From contig NZ_WMBT01000010.1 of assembly GCF_009708075.1 (NCBI RefSeq), positions 62,001 through 126,000 of the forward strand: a stretch of 64,000 bases of DNA. Reading direction: 5' to 3'. The DNA comes from Paracoccus lichenicola. Lineage in GTDB: Bacteria > Pseudomonadota > Alphaproteobacteria > Rhodobacterales > Rhodobacteraceae. The notes below the pieces were generated by a model that did not search any database, was not told where the DNA came from, and saw only the letters and a list, made by a program, of their open reading frames with translations. The position numbers and the translations under genes were made by a program. Positions 51,301 to 59,484 of the stretch are shown here, one piece after another (within the stretch, counting starts at the first letter, position 1; every line of letters starts with the position of its first letter).

Positions 51301-51419
51301 GGCGCGACCTGCGGATATTGCGCGATCGGCATCTGCGGCAGGGCGATCAGCCCCGCGATGACGATGAAGATCGCGATCACCCAGGCCAGGACCGGGCGAA
51401 GAATGAAGAATTGTGCCAT
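48309..51419 (-). CDS. RND multidrug efflux transporter (AcrB/MexB-like, HAE1)
   Basis: A 1036-residue inner-membrane pump of normal length with 12 membrane segments and two large periplasmic loops. It begins MAQFFILRPVLAWVIAIFI. The proton-relay aspartates are present in AIGILVDDAIVVIENVE (about residue 400), and GFLPDEDQGFILSDIQ is conserved at the start of the second loop. It extrudes hydrophobic compounds with the adaptor encoded nine bases upstream. An outer-membrane TolC is not encoded here and would come from elsewhere. A biosynthetic locus on the same replicon could make it useful for product export, but this is speculative. Confidence 0.95.
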   Translation of the reverse strand: MAQFFILRPVLAWVIAIFIVIAGLIALPQMPIAQYPQVAPPQIQISTVYTGASPTEMYQSVAQPIEEELNGIQGIRYFESTSDVSGAISITATFEPGTDVGTAQVDIQNAVSRVEPVLPQTVVDQGVTVEEAGAGFLMMVSLTSTDGSMGDVALGDYINRNVVGEIRRIDGVGRAQVFASEEALRIWLDPDKLTGLNLSPADVSAAIRAQNAQVAAGQIGADPNPVNQQLTATVLVRGQLTRPEEFGDIVLRANTDGSTVRLRDVARIEVGADTYTFASRLNGQPTAAVGIQLSSTGNALATSEAVRATMEELSAFFPEGIDYAIPYDTAPFVEKSIEKVIHTLVEAVVLVFVVMFLFLQNFRYTLIPTIVVPIALAGTVAVMLVAGFSINVLTMFAMVLAIGILVDDAIVVIENVERIMAHEGLPPKEATQKAMNEISGAIIGITLVLAAVFIPMAFFPGATGIIYRQFALTMVVSILFSAFLALTLTPALCATFLKPVTGHHEKKGFFGWFNRRFDAATERYGRGVSMLTRRTGLVMLVYAGIVVLTGLGFTALPTGFLPDEDQGFILSDIQTPPTASSQRTDAAIQVIETHYGQNPAVENVVGIRGFSFSGQGPNAGLAFITFTDWSERDQSASQIANDANMALFGTKDAQIYSLSPPAIPGFGTSGGFSFRLQDRGGNGQQALTAAAQQLMAEAGTGGVVTGLRVEGMPAAAQVSVLIDRDKAQTFGVAFADINQTLSANLGSAYVNDFPNEGRMQRVIVQAQEESRMQAEDILNLTVRNANGGMVPFSSFATVDWSQGASQVVGYNGYPAVRIAGNALPGFSSGAAVAEMERLAAELPEGFAYEWTGQTLEEISSGNTSTILFAMSILFVFLLLSGLYESWSIPLSVMLVVPLGVIGCIAAVMLRDMPNDVYFKVGLIAIIGLSAKNAILIVEFAKDLREEGMSLIDAAVKAAKLRFRPILMTSLAFTLGVVPLAIATGASAASQNAIGTGVIGGMVSATILAVFFVPVFFVFVLGLFSRTRRKAAKPAVA

Positions 51420-51428
51420 GCTGCGGTC

Positions 51429-52613
51429 TCAGCCCTTGGTGTTGGCGGCCTGCGCGGCAGGCGGGGCGGATGGTTGGGCATCCGCCCGGGGCTGCGCGCC
51501 CACGGGTTCGGGAACCACCTTGGCGTCGGGATAAAGCTTTTGCGCGCCTTCGACGACCACACGCTCGCCCGGCTGCAAGCCTTCCTCGACCAGCCAGCCG
51601 CTTTCCGAGGTCCGGCCCAGGGTCAGGTCGCGGCGCTCGACGGCATCCTCGCCCTTCATCACGTAGACGAAGGCCTGGCCGTTGGTGTCGCGCTGGACCG
51701 CCATCTGCGGGATGCTCAGCGCGTCCTTGCGGACCGCCTGTTCCAGCCGGGCACGGACATAAAGGCCGGGCAGAAGCATTCCGTCGGGATTGGGAAATTC
51801 CGCGCGCAGGGTGATCTGACCGGTCGAGCTGTCAACGCTGGCTTCTGAAAACAGCAGCTTGCCCGGATGGGGGTATTCCGACCCGTCGTCGAAGAACAGC
51901 CGCACCTGCGCCTTGTCGGGTTCGGCCATCATCAGTTCGCCCGTGGCCCGCGCGCGTTGCAGCGCGAACAGCTCCGAGGACGATTGCGTCACGTCCACAT
52001 AGACGGGGTCAAGCTGCTGGATGGTGGCCAGGATGTCGGTCTGGGCCGTGACCAGCGCGCCTTCGGTCACCAGGGCGCGGCCGACGACGCCGTCGATCGG
52101 GGCCGTCACGTCGGTATAGCCCAGGTTCAGCCGCGCTTCCTGCAGGCTGGCATCGGCGATGGCCACGTCCGCATCGGCCTGGGCCAGGGTGGTGGCGGCG
52201 TTTTCCAGTTCGACCCCGGCGGTCACGCGGCGCTCGCGCAGCGCCTCGGTCCGGGCCAGCTGGTCCTGGGCGTTCCGCCGCGTCGCCTCGGCCCGTCGCA
52301 GGGTGGCCTCGGCGCTGGCCACGCGCACGGCATAGGGGGCCGGGTCGATCTTGTAGAGAACGTCGCCGGCCTTCACCACGGAGCCTTGGGTAAAGATCCG
52401 CTCGACCACGATGCCGCCCACGCGGGGCCGCACCTCGGCGGTGCGCGTCGCGGCCACGCGGCCGGGAAGCTCGTTCACGACGGGCAAGGGTCGCGGGGTC
52501 ATGGTCAGCACGCTGACCGGCGTGGGCGGCATGTCCTGGGCGGTCGCGCGCGACGCCAGCGGCAGGGCCAGCATCGCCGCAAGAAGCCCGGGCAGAAGTC
52601 GTGATCTGTGCAT
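51429..52613 (-). CDS. RND periplasmic adaptor (AcrA/MexA-like membrane fusion protein)
   Basis: A 394-residue adaptor. A signal peptide (MHRSRLLPGLLAAMLALPLA) is followed by the biotinyl-lipoyl half-motifs (ELPGRVAATRTAEVRPRVGG; VTAPIDGVVGRALVTEGALV), a helical hairpin between them (about 95-160), and the beta-barrel and membrane-proximal domains. It links the AcrB-like pump to the outer-membrane channel. No lipobox cysteine follows the signal. The ATG at 52640 overlaps the tetR stop (ATGA) and would indicate coupling, adding nine residues before the signal; either start is possible. Confidence 0.92.
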   Translation of the reverse strand: MHRSRLLPGLLAAMLALPLASRATAQDMPPTPVSVLTMTPRPLPVVNELPGRVAATRTAEVRPRVGGIVVERIFTQGSVVKAGDVLYKIDPAPYAVRVASAEATLRRAEATRRNAQDQLARTEALRERRVTAGVELENAATTLAQADADVAIADASLQEARLNLGYTDVTAPIDGVVGRALVTEGALVTAQTDILATIQQLDPVYVDVTQSSSELFALQRARATGELMMAEPDKAQVRLFFDDGSEYPHPGKLLFSEASVDSSTGQITLRAEFPNPDGMLLPGLYVRARLEQAVRKDALSIPQMAVQRDTNGQAFVYVMKGEDAVERRDLTLGRTSESGWLVEEGLQPGERVVVEGAQKLYPDAKVVPEPVGAQPRADAQPSAPPAAQAANTKG

Positions 52614-52636
52614 GATCGGTCTTTCGGAAAGGAGGG

Positions 52637-53224
52637 TCATGTATCGGAAGGGGCGGAGGAGGCGGCAGACGCCCCCTTGTCGGTGTCGAGAGTGTCCACG
52701 AGACCGTCGAGCAGTTCCTGACGGGTGATCTCGTCAAAGCGGTGAAGGCCGAAGCATTCCAGGAAGAACAGGCCGTGGACCGCCAGAAGCACCTGCAGCA
52801 TCCTTGCCCGGTCTTCCGCATCCGCCGCGACGCGCTGCGCATCCTCGGCCAGGGACGCGCGCATCAGGTCGCGGCATTCGGCGTGTTCGCCCATGCTGGC
52901 GCTGATCAGCATGGTGATCGCCACGTCGTCGTCCGTGGGCGCGTCGCGCGCCATGTCGATCATCGCGCGCAACCAGGCGTTGGGCCGTCCCGCATGGGCC
53001 TGGAGGGCTTCGTCGAAGCGCGCGCGATACTGGCAAAGCTGATGCCGCGTAAAGGCCGCCAGCAGCGCGGCCTTGCTGCCGCAGTCGTAAACGACGCTGG
53101 ACTTGCTGATGCCGACTTCCCTGGCCACGGCGTCGATGCTGAGACCGCTGACCCCCTCGCGCCGGGCCACGCTTTCCACGGCCCCCATGAGGGCATCCCG
53201 GTCGATGGTACGCTTTCGTCCCAT
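52637..53224 (-). CDS. TetR/AcrR-family regulator of the efflux operon
   Basis: A 195-residue regulator. MGRKRTIDRDALMGAVESVA leads into a helix-turn-helix (LSIDAVAREVGISKSSVVY, about residues 24-45). It is the first gene of a tetR-adaptor-pump operon, joined to the adaptor by an ATGA overlap, so it would control its own expression together with the pump. ATG 53224 has GAGG at a proper distance. A palindrome lies just upstream at 53245. Confidence 0.9.
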   Translation of the reverse strand: MGRKRTIDRDALMGAVESVARREGVSGLSIDAVAREVGISKSSVVYDCGSKAALLAAFTRHQLCQYRARFDEALQAHAGRPNAWLRAMIDMARDAPTDDDVAITMLISASMGEHAECRDLMRASLAEDAQRVAADAEDRARMLQVLLAVHGLFFLECFGLHRFDEITRQELLDGLVDTLDTDKGASAASSAPSDT

Positions 53225-53244
53225 AGCCACCTCGAATCAATAGT

Positions 53245-53254
53245 CGAACGTTCG
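53245..53254. promoter_or_regulatory. palindrome, candidate operator of the efflux operon
   Basis: CGAACGTTCG, a perfect 10-base palindrome 21 bases upstream of the tetR start, in an AT-richer stretch. Position and type fit autoregulation by the TetR protein. Confidence 0.4.
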
Positions 53255-53489
53255 TTTATGAATTGGGGCAGGATCGGTCAAGGTGCAACGAACGTGATGG
53301 CCAGGGGCGGCCCGGCAGGACACGGGACGCGGCTTGAAAAGCCCGCCATGCCGGTTTCTTGTGCATCGAACGGCCCGCGCGCCCTTGCACCGTGCATTCC
53401 GGGCCTGCGTCAAGCCGGCTGGAAAGCCGCGGGGAAAACCTGCATTCCTGGACCGGCAGGATGGGTGCCGGACGGGGAAAGGATCCTTG

Positions 53490-54539
53490 GTGCACGAGCC
53501 GGAAAAGAACGCGAAGCGGTCTCGCGCCACGCTGGCGGACGTGGCGAAGAAGGCGGGCGTCAGCCTGGCGACCGTTGACCGGGTTCTGAACGAACGCGGG
53601 CTTTACAGCGCCGCGACGCAGGACCGGGTTCTTGCCGCGGCCCGGTCGCTTGGCCTGAGGCGGATCCTGCCGGCGCGGCATCTGAAGAACCTGCATGTCG
53701 AGGTCATCCTCACCCGTCCCGATCTGCCCCTGAACCAGAGGTTCGGCGACGAGTTCGAGGCGCTGAACCAACTGACGGGCAAGCTGGTCACGATCCACCG
53801 CAGTTTCCTCAGGAACGACGATCCGCTTTTGCTGGCGCGCCGCATCCGCGAGACGGCGTGCGACGGGATCGTGGTGAACGTCGAGGCGCACCCGGAAATC
53901 CACCGCGCGGTTCACGACGCGAGCGGGCGCGGCAAGGCGGTCGTGACCATCATGTCGGATCTGCCCCGGTCGGCGCGGCTGGCCTATGCGGGCATCGACC
54001 ACCTGTCCGCCGGACGCAGCGCGGCGTTCTTCATGGCCAAGATGTCCCCCCGTCCGGGCGGCGTCGTCGTGCTGTGCAACCACCTGGGATACCAGGGCCA
54101 CAGGGACCGTGTCCGGGGGTTCCTGGACAGCCTGGACCAGCACGGCGCCGGCCTGGACGTTGCCGCCGTGGTCGAGGGGCAGGACGATCCCGACATCTCG
54201 GAACGCAAGCTGCGCCGGGTGCTGGGGGAACGGCCCGACATCGTGGGGATCTACAACACGGGTGCGGCGAACCGCGCGGTCGCGGCGGTGATCCGAAGCG
54301 GCGTCCTGGCGCAGCCGCCCGTCTTCATCGGCCACGAACTGACCCCCTTCACCCGCACGGCCCTGCGCGACGGAACCATGACGCTGGCCATCGACCAAAG
54401 CCCGGAATTGCAGGCGCGGCTGGCCGTGGACATCCTGATGCGGCACTTCGGGATCCTGGACGCCGAGGAGAAGTCCGTGCCCCTGCGCCCCGAAGTGCCT
54501 TTCGTCCTGTTCGGCCCGGAAAACCTGCCCAATCGCTGA
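53490..54539 (+). CDS. LacI-family transcriptional regulator
   Basis: A 349-residue regulator. ATLADVAKKAGVSLATVDRV (about residues 12-31) is the LacI helix-turn-helix, followed by the hinge region NERGLYSAATQDRV and a periplasmic-binding-protein-like sensor domain (DGIVVNVEAHPEI, GIDHLSAGRSAAFFMA). GTG 53490 is chosen: AAAGGA lies seven bases upstream, and the frame before it does not resemble the family. It precedes the P450 fusion gene on the same strand, with a hairpin between. The effector is probably a sugar or related compound. Confidence 0.88.
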   Translation: MHEPEKNAKRSRATLADVAKKAGVSLATVDRVLNERGLYSAATQDRVLAAARSLGLRRILPARHLKNLHVEVILTRPDLPLNQRFGDEFEALNQLTGKLVTIHRSFLRNDDPLLLARRIRETACDGIVVNVEAHPEIHRAVHDASGRGKAVVTIMSDLPRSARLAYAGIDHLSAGRSAAFFMAKMSPRPGGVVVLCNHLGYQGHRDRVRGFLDSLDQHGAGLDVAAVVEGQDDPDISERKLRRVLGERPDIVGIYNTGAANRAVAAVIRSGVLAQPPVFIGHELTPFTRTALRDGTMTLAIDQSPELQARLAVDILMRHFGILDAEEKSVPLRPEVPFVLFGPENLPNR

Positions 54540-54554
54540 TGGCTGATCGGCCGC

Positions 54555-54581
54555 CCCGGATGAGGGAAAACCCTCACCGGG
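54555..54581 (+). terminator. hairpin after the LacI gene
   Basis: CCCGG-a-TGAGGG (54555-54566), loop AAAA, CCCTCA-CCGGG (54571-54581): an 11-pair stem with one bulged A. There is no T-run after it. It may attenuate transcription between the LacI gene and the P450 gene or protect RNA ends. Confidence 0.5.
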
Positions 54582-54644
54582 ATGCTCCACCCGATTGCCC
54601 GTCATGGGTAAAGTCGCGCCAGCACCGGGATGTGGAGGAGCGTC

Positions 54645-56945
54645 ATGTCCGCCGATATCGAGACCCTTGAACCCAAGCGCGACGCGCGGACCGTGGATCC
54701 GGCCGGGATCTTCTTCGATCCCCTGTCCTATTCGGCCTTCGATCACCCTTACGAGATGTACCGGCTTTTGCGCGATCACGCGCCGGTCTATTACAACGAG
54801 CGCCGGGATCTGTGGGTCCTGTCGCGCTACGAGGACGTGCAGGCCGCCTTGCGCGACCACGCGCGGATGGTGAACGCGCTTGGCAACGACATGGACGGCA
54901 CCCACGATTCCTATGGTCCCGGCAACCTGATCGCCCTGGATCCGCCCTATCACGGCGTCCTGCGGGATCTGGTCCAGCCGTCCTTCACCCCCAAGGCGGT
55001 CAAGGACATGGAGGCGCGGATGCGCGCGCTTGCCCGGGACCTGCTCGCCCGGTTCCGCGCGGCAGGCGGCGGCGATTTCGTGACCGATGTCGCCCTGCCG
55101 CTGGTGTTCGATTCGTCGATGCGCCTTCTGGGGGCGCCGGTCGGGGACACGAAATTCTGGCAGGACCACCTGCTCCGCTCGATGGCCCGGACCATCGGGC
55201 AGTTCGGGATCCCCGAGGACGCGGCGGCATCGAACCGCGAAGCCGAGGAGCATCTTGCCGAAGTGGTGCGCGGGCGCCGCGCCGAGGTTGCCGCCGGGAT
55301 CAATACCGATGCGCCCGACGTGATCACGCAGATCCTGACCGCCGCCCGGAAGGGCGTCACCCTGGACGAGGCCGAGGAGGTCGGGCTTGCCCATCTGGTG
55401 CTGTCCGCCTCCACCGACGCGCCCGAGGCGCTGCTGACGAACTGTCTGGCCGTGCTGGACAAGTTTCCGGGCCTGCAAAGGCACCTCAAGGACAATCCCG
55501 GCGCGATCCGCAACTTCGTCGAGGAAACCCTGCGCTATGACGGGCCGGCCAAGAACCTGTGCCGCCAGACGACGGCCGATGTCACGATCCGGGGCGTCAC
55601 CATCCCCCGGGATTCCCGCGTCATGGTGCTGATGGGGTCGGCCAGCCGGGATGAAAGGGTTTACGACGATCCCGACCTGTTCGATGTCGCGCGCCGATTC
55701 ACCAGCAAGAACAAGATCCTGACATTCGGCGAGGGCATCCACAACTGCATGGGCGCCCCGATCGCGCGGCTTCTGGCCCAAGTCCTGCTGGAAGAACTGG
55801 TCGCGGGCCTGGACGGCGACGAATACCGGATCGTCGGCACGCCCGAACGCTGGGCCAAGCAGATGGTGCGCGGCTTTGCCAGCCTGCCCATGAAGATCGT
55901 GCCCGCGGGACGGGACACCCGCAAGCTCAAGCCCCATGCCTCGGCCGCGCATGTGCAAAGCCTGTCGGTCGGCTCGACCCGGCTGACGGTCGAGACGAAG
56001 GAATTCGAGGCGCCGGTTCGCGTGACCGCCAAGACGGTCGAGGCCGATGGCGTCGTCTCGCTGCTGCTGGCGGAAGCGGGCGGAGAGTTGCTGCCCGAAT
56101 GGACGCCCGGCGCCCATGTGGACCTGATCCTGGGCGACGGCGTGCCGACCCGGCAGTATTCGCTGTGCGGCGATCCGCAGGACCGCAGGCAGTTCCGCCT
56201 TGGCATCCTGCGCGAACCTGCGGGGTCCGGCGGCTCGGTGCATGTGCACGACCGCCTTGCGGAAGGGGACGTGATCCGCATCCGCGGGCCGCGCAACAAC
56301 TTCGAGCTGGTCCCCGCGCCGCGCTACGTCTTCATCGCCGGCGGCATCGGGATCACCCCGATCCTGCCGATGATCCGCGCGGCAGAGGCCGCAGGGGCGG
56401 ACTGGACCCTGCATTACGGAGGCCGCTCGCGCGCGTCGATGGCGTTCACGGGCGAACTGGAACGCCATGGCGGCAAGGTGCGGATCTGGCCGCAGGACGA
56501 GACCGGGCTGCTGGACCTGGCCCATATCCTCGGCCAGCCGGATGCGGACACCAAGGTCTATTGCTGCGGTCCCGAGCCGCTTTTGGGCGCGGTGGAAAAG
56601 GCCTGCGCGGCCTGGCCCAGGAAGGCCCTGCACCTGGAACGTTTCGCCGCCCGTCCCCTGGGCGCGCCGGTGCGCAACGAACCGTTCGAGGTTCATCTTG
56701 CCCGCAGCCAGCGGACGCTGATCGTTCCGCCCGAACAGTCGATCCTTTCCGTGATCGAGGAAGCGGGCATCGGGGTCATGTCGTCGTGCGGGGAAGGCAC
56801 CTGCGGCACCTGCGAGGTGAAGGTTCTTGAAGGCGAACCCGATCATCGCGATTCGGTGCTGGATGCGGAAGCGCGCGAAAGCGGCGACACGATGATGATC
56901 TGCGTGTCGCGCGCCTGCGGCAAGCGGCTGGTGCTCGACATCTGA
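54645..56945 (+). CDS. self-sufficient cytochrome P450 fused to a phthalate-dioxygenase-type reductase (CYP116B-like layout)
   Basis: A 766-residue fusion. P450 domain (about 1-425): ETLRYDG (ExxR) and the haem-binding FGEGIHNCMGAP with C368. Reductase domain: FMN-binding TRQYSLCGDP (about 500), NADH-binding IAGGIGITPILPMI (about 563), and a plant-type 2Fe-2S domain at the C-terminus with C715, C720, C723 and C753. Such fusions carry electrons from NADH to haem in one chain and hydroxylate or demethylate small organics. In the I-helix the usual acid-Thr pair reads D258-A259 (SASTDAPE), so the oxygen-activating threonine is missing. GGAGGAG lies just ahead of the ATG. The substrate is unknown. 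Confidence 0.93.
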   Translation: MSADIETLEPKRDARTVDPAGIFFDPLSYSAFDHPYEMYRLLRDHAPVYYNERRDLWVLSRYEDVQAALRDHARMVNALGNDMDGTHDSYGPGNLIALDPPYHGVLRDLVQPSFTPKAVKDMEARMRALARDLLARFRAAGGGDFVTDVALPLVFDSSMRLLGAPVGDTKFWQDHLLRSMARTIGQFGIPEDAAASNREAEEHLAEVVRGRRAEVAAGINTDAPDVITQILTAARKGVTLDEAEEVGLAHLVLSASTDAPEALLTNCLAVLDKFPGLQRHLKDNPGAIRNFVEETLRYDGPAKNLCRQTTADVTIRGVTIPRDSRVMVLMGSASRDERVYDDPDLFDVARRFTSKNKILTFGEGIHNCMGAPIARLLAQVLLEELVAGLDGDEYRIVGTPERWAKQMVRGFASLPMKIVPAGRDTRKLKPHASAAHVQSLSVGSTRLTVETKEFEAPVRVTAKTVEADGVVSLLLAEAGGELLPEWTPGAHVDLILGDGVPTRQYSLCGDPQDRRQFRLGILREPAGSGGSVHVHDRLAEGDVIRIRGPRNNFELVPAPRYVFIAGGIGITPILPMIRAAEAAGADWTLHYGGRSRASMAFTGELERHGGKVRIWPQDETGLLDLAHILGQPDADTKVYCCGPEPLLGAVEKACAAWPRKALHLERFAARPLGAPVRNEPFEVHLARSQRTLIVPPEQSILSVIEEAGIGVMSSCGEGTCGTCEVKVLEGEPDHRDSVLDAEARESGDTMMICVSRACGKRLVLDI

Positions 56946-56968
56946 CTTGCCCCCCGGGGGCATTTCCC

Positions 56969-56996
56969 TTGCCGGGCCGGGGAACCGGCCCGGCAA
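56969..56996. terminator. strong hairpin between convergent genes
   Basis: TTGCCGGGCCGG (56969-56980), loop GGAA, CCGGCCCGGCAA (56985-56996): a perfect 12-base stem between the ends of the P450 gene (56945) and the convergent LacI gene (57011). It can fold in both transcripts. No T-run is present, so it is a bidirectional stop or RNA-end element. Confidence 0.65.
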
Positions 56997-57010
56997 AGGC
57001 ATGGCCGGGT

Positions 57011-58039
57011 CTAGATGTTTTCCGAGGTGTGGATCTCGATCGGGATGTTGACCCTTTGCGCCCCGGCATCCGGCCCGGCCTTCTTGGCCTTGACCATCGT
57101 GTCGATGATCTCGCGGGCGAAATGCGCCAAGGGATAGGACAGGGTCATCGTCAGCGTCCCGTCGATCAGGCCCGCCCGCGTCGCGTCGAAAAGCTCGTAT
57201 CCCACGCACACGAAATCGGGGTCGCGGGGCCGGTCCCGCAAGGCGGCCAGAACGCCGGTGATGCCGCCGCCGGACACGAAAAGACCGCACATGTCCGGGT
57301 GTTCCGCGAACAGCTTTTCGGTCATCTCCTGCGCGATGGCAGCGGATTCGAAGGTCGAGACGGGTTCCAGCGGGATGAAGCCCGCGTCCTGTTCGCGCAG
57401 ATAGGACCGGAAGCCGCTTTCGTTGATCTCCTGGTTGCGATAGCGGTGATTGCCGAGAAGAACCCCGATCTTGCCGGGCTTGCGGCAGATGCGGTGAAAG
57501 GCCCAGGCCGCGCTCCGGCCCTTCTTCCAGTTGTCGTGGCCGATGTATCCGACATTGCCGCGCGCCGACAAAGGCCCGATCAGCGCCGAAACCGGCGTGC
57601 CCCGTTCCAGAAGGCCGGTGATCGCATCCGAGATCACCGGATGCTCGAACGCGACCAGCCCCAGGGAATCGCAGGATGCGCCATGCGCGCGGATCCGGCC
57701 CGAGACATGGCCGGGCGAAAGATCATCCAGATATTCGAGTTCGAGTTCGATGGTCGCATGGGGAAAGCTTTCGGCCGCGCGTCTCAGGGCATTGCCGAGG
57801 TCGCGATAGAAGACCCTGTGCCCTTGCTGCAGCAGGATCGTCAGGCGATAGGCTTCCCGGGTTTTCCGCACGGACCGTTCGATCGCCCCCAGTCCATAAA
57901 AGCCGATCCTCTCGGCGGCATGAAGCACGATCTCGCGCGTGGCGCCGCGCACGGCGGAGGCATCCTTGATGACGCGGTTCACGGTCGCCACGGAAACCCT
58001 GGCCTCCCGCGCGAGATCCTTGATCGTCGGTCGCGGCAT
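57011..58039 (-). CDS. LacI-family transcriptional regulator
   Basis: A 342-residue regulator. TIKDLAREARVSVATVNRVI (about residues 4-23) is the helix-turn-helix, and the sensor domain (about 60-342) resembles ribose/galactose-binding proteins (GLVAFEHPVISDAITGLLE, FVCVGYELFDATRAGLI). It is divergent from the sugar ABC genes at 58402 and probably controls them. ATG 58039 is preferred over GTG 58048. The protein lacks the hinge YxPN motif typical of LacI; it reads FYGLGAIER at that place. Confidence 0.9.
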   Translation of the reverse strand: MPRPTIKDLAREARVSVATVNRVIKDASAVRGATREIVLHAAERIGFYGLGAIERSVRKTREAYRLTILLQQGHRVFYRDLGNALRRAAESFPHATIELELEYLDDLSPGHVSGRIRAHGASCDSLGLVAFEHPVISDAITGLLERGTPVSALIGPLSARGNVGYIGHDNWKKGRSAAWAFHRICRKPGKIGVLLGNHRYRNQEINESGFRSYLREQDAGFIPLEPVSTFESAAIAQEMTEKLFAEHPDMCGLFVSGGGITGVLAALRDRPRDPDFVCVGYELFDATRAGLIDGTLTMTLSYPLAHFAREIIDTMVKAKKAGPDAGAQRVNIPIEIHTSENI

Positions 58040-58401
58040 CAGTCCCACGCTGTTTCATTTCGTATCATTCGGAATGCTGGCAGATGTTTTTTGAAACAAA
58101 ATATCCAAGCCATGATCAAGCGTATTGATTCAAATGATGTCAATAGACCATCAAGGAACCGACTGGAACGCATCATTGCATCCCGGTGATCGACGAGGTT
58201 GGGAGGCTGTGTCGAATGCTCCAAGCAGGGAAAGTCTTGCCAGTGCGGCAAGCCCGGACGGGCAGGCAGCAGGCCGCGCGATAGCAACCTTGCCGGACCA
58301 TCGCGCTGGCGACAGCCGTGCCCGAAGGGCGCAGGTCGTTGCGGCGCGGATTTTCCGACTGCCCCCGGGGCAGTCCAGACATCCCAGGGAGGGAAACACG
58401 A
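58040..58401. promoter_or_regulatory. regulatory gap between lacI-type and sugar ABC genes
   Basis: 362 bases, AT-rich from 58050 to 58150, no gene seen. It contains TGTTTCA (58051-58057) and TGAAACA (58092-58098) as an inverted pair 34 bases apart. The second arm lies within a local palindrome TTTTG-AAA-CAAAA (58089-58101). A further small palindrome TTGATTCAA is at 58125-58133. These are the best candidates for LacI-type operators. Confidence 0.4.
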
Positions 58402-59370
58402 ATGACCTTGATCAAGACCCTGAAAGCCACGGCCGCGGCTGCCGTTCTCGCGATGTCGGCCGTGCCGGCGTTCGCCGCCGACATCGCGGTGATCGCGGGA
58501 TCGCAGGAGGACGGCTTCTTCAACCTCATCAAGAAGGGTGTCGATGACGCGACCCTCATGGTCGAGGCCAACGGGGGTTCGGTGAACTACCTGCGGACGC
58601 CGAACTACGACAATTTCGGCCCCGATCTCGTCAACCTGATCAACCAGGCCGTGGCCCAGGGCGTGGACGGGATCGCCATCCCGATCTGGGTGGCCGAGGC
58701 GCAGGTTCCCGCGCTTCAGGCCGCCGCCGAACAGGGCATCGTCATCATGCTCTACAATTCGGGCCAGGAACTGAAGGATGATGTCAAGGCGCTGAACTAC
58801 TTCGGCGCGGACGAATTCCTGGCGGGCTACGAGGGCGGCAAGTACATGGTGGACCAGGGCGCCAAGAAGATCCTGTGCCACATCACCACGCCGGGCGCGG
58901 TGAACCACGAAACCCGCTGTTCCGGCGTGGAAAAGGCCGGCAAGGAAGGCGGCGCCCAGGTGATCGTCCTGCGCACGCCGGCCAACCTCGACGGCGACAT
59001 CACCGGCACGGCCGAGGCGGTCAAGGCGGAACTGGTGTCGGATCCGGAAATCGACGCGGTGATCTCGCTGGCCGCGTGGTCGGGGGACGCCGCCAGCAAT
59101 GCGGTGGACCAGATCGGCACGGGCGACCGGGTGATGCTGGGGGTCTTCGGTCTCAGCCCGGCGATCCTGGACCGCATCAAGGCCGGCACCCAGAAGATGG
59201 CCATCGACCAGCAGCCCTATCTGCAAGGCTATCTGGCGACCTCGATGCTGGCCGCGCATATCGACTTCGGGACCGACGTGAACACCGATCCGGTCCTGAC
59301 CGGCCCGGCGATCATCGACGCCTCGAACGTCGAATCCACCCTGGCCGGTGTCGCCAAGGGCGCCCGCTGA
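58402..59370 (+). CDS. periplasmic sugar-binding protein of an ABC transporter (RbsB-like)
   Basis: A 322-residue binding protein. A signal peptide (MTLIKTLKATAAAAVLAMSA to AFA) is followed by ADIAVIAGSQEDGFFNLIKK, the start of a type-I periplasmic fold. LINQAVAQGVDGIAIPIW and LGVFGLSPAILDRIKAG are typical of the ribose/autoinducer-2/rhamnose-binding cluster. An AGGGAGGG ribosome site lies ahead of ATG 58402. It is co-directional with the permease gene at 59485, with a hairpin between them that probably keeps the binding-protein mRNA abundant. The ligand is probably a pentose or polyol. Confidence 0.92.
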   Translation: MTLIKTLKATAAAAVLAMSAVPAFAADIAVIAGSQEDGFFNLIKKGVDDATLMVEANGGSVNYLRTPNYDNFGPDLVNLINQAVAQGVDGIAIPIWVAEAQVPALQAAAEQGIVIMLYNSGQELKDDVKALNYFGADEFLAGYEGGKYMVDQGAKKILCHITTPGAVNHETRCSGVEKAGKEGGAQVIVLRTPANLDGDITGTAEAVKAELVSDPEIDAVISLAAWSGDAASNAVDQIGTGDRVMLGVFGLSPAILDRIKAGTQKMAIDQQPYLQGYLATSMLAAHIDFGTDVNTDPVLTGPAIIDASNVESTLAGVAKGAR

Positions 59371-59389
59371 TCCAAGGCGCGATGGCGGT

Positions 59390-59407
59390 CCCGGGCGGAT
59401 GCCCGGG
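59390..59407 (+). other. intergenic hairpin between binding-protein and permease genes
   Basis: CCCGGGC (59390-59396), loop GGAT, GCCCGGG (59401-59407), without a T-run. Hairpins in this place commonly stabilise the upstream mRNA or limit read-through to the permease. Confidence 0.5.
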
Positions 59408-59484
59408 GCCTTCGCACTCTTTCACCGGATCCGACGCGCCCGTTCGGATGCGCAAATCCCATGCCGGGAACGACAAGGATGAAC

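Noticed and set aside
56949..56961. GC-only palindrome after the P450 gene
   Set aside because: The arms meet without a loop, so it cannot form a normal hairpin; the adjacent 12-base stem at 56969-56996 is the better candidate.
53256..57290. Minus-strand open frame of about 1340 codons across the LacI and P450 genes
   Set aside because: Spans two real plus-strand genes and their gap; composition is antisense-like, with no motifs.
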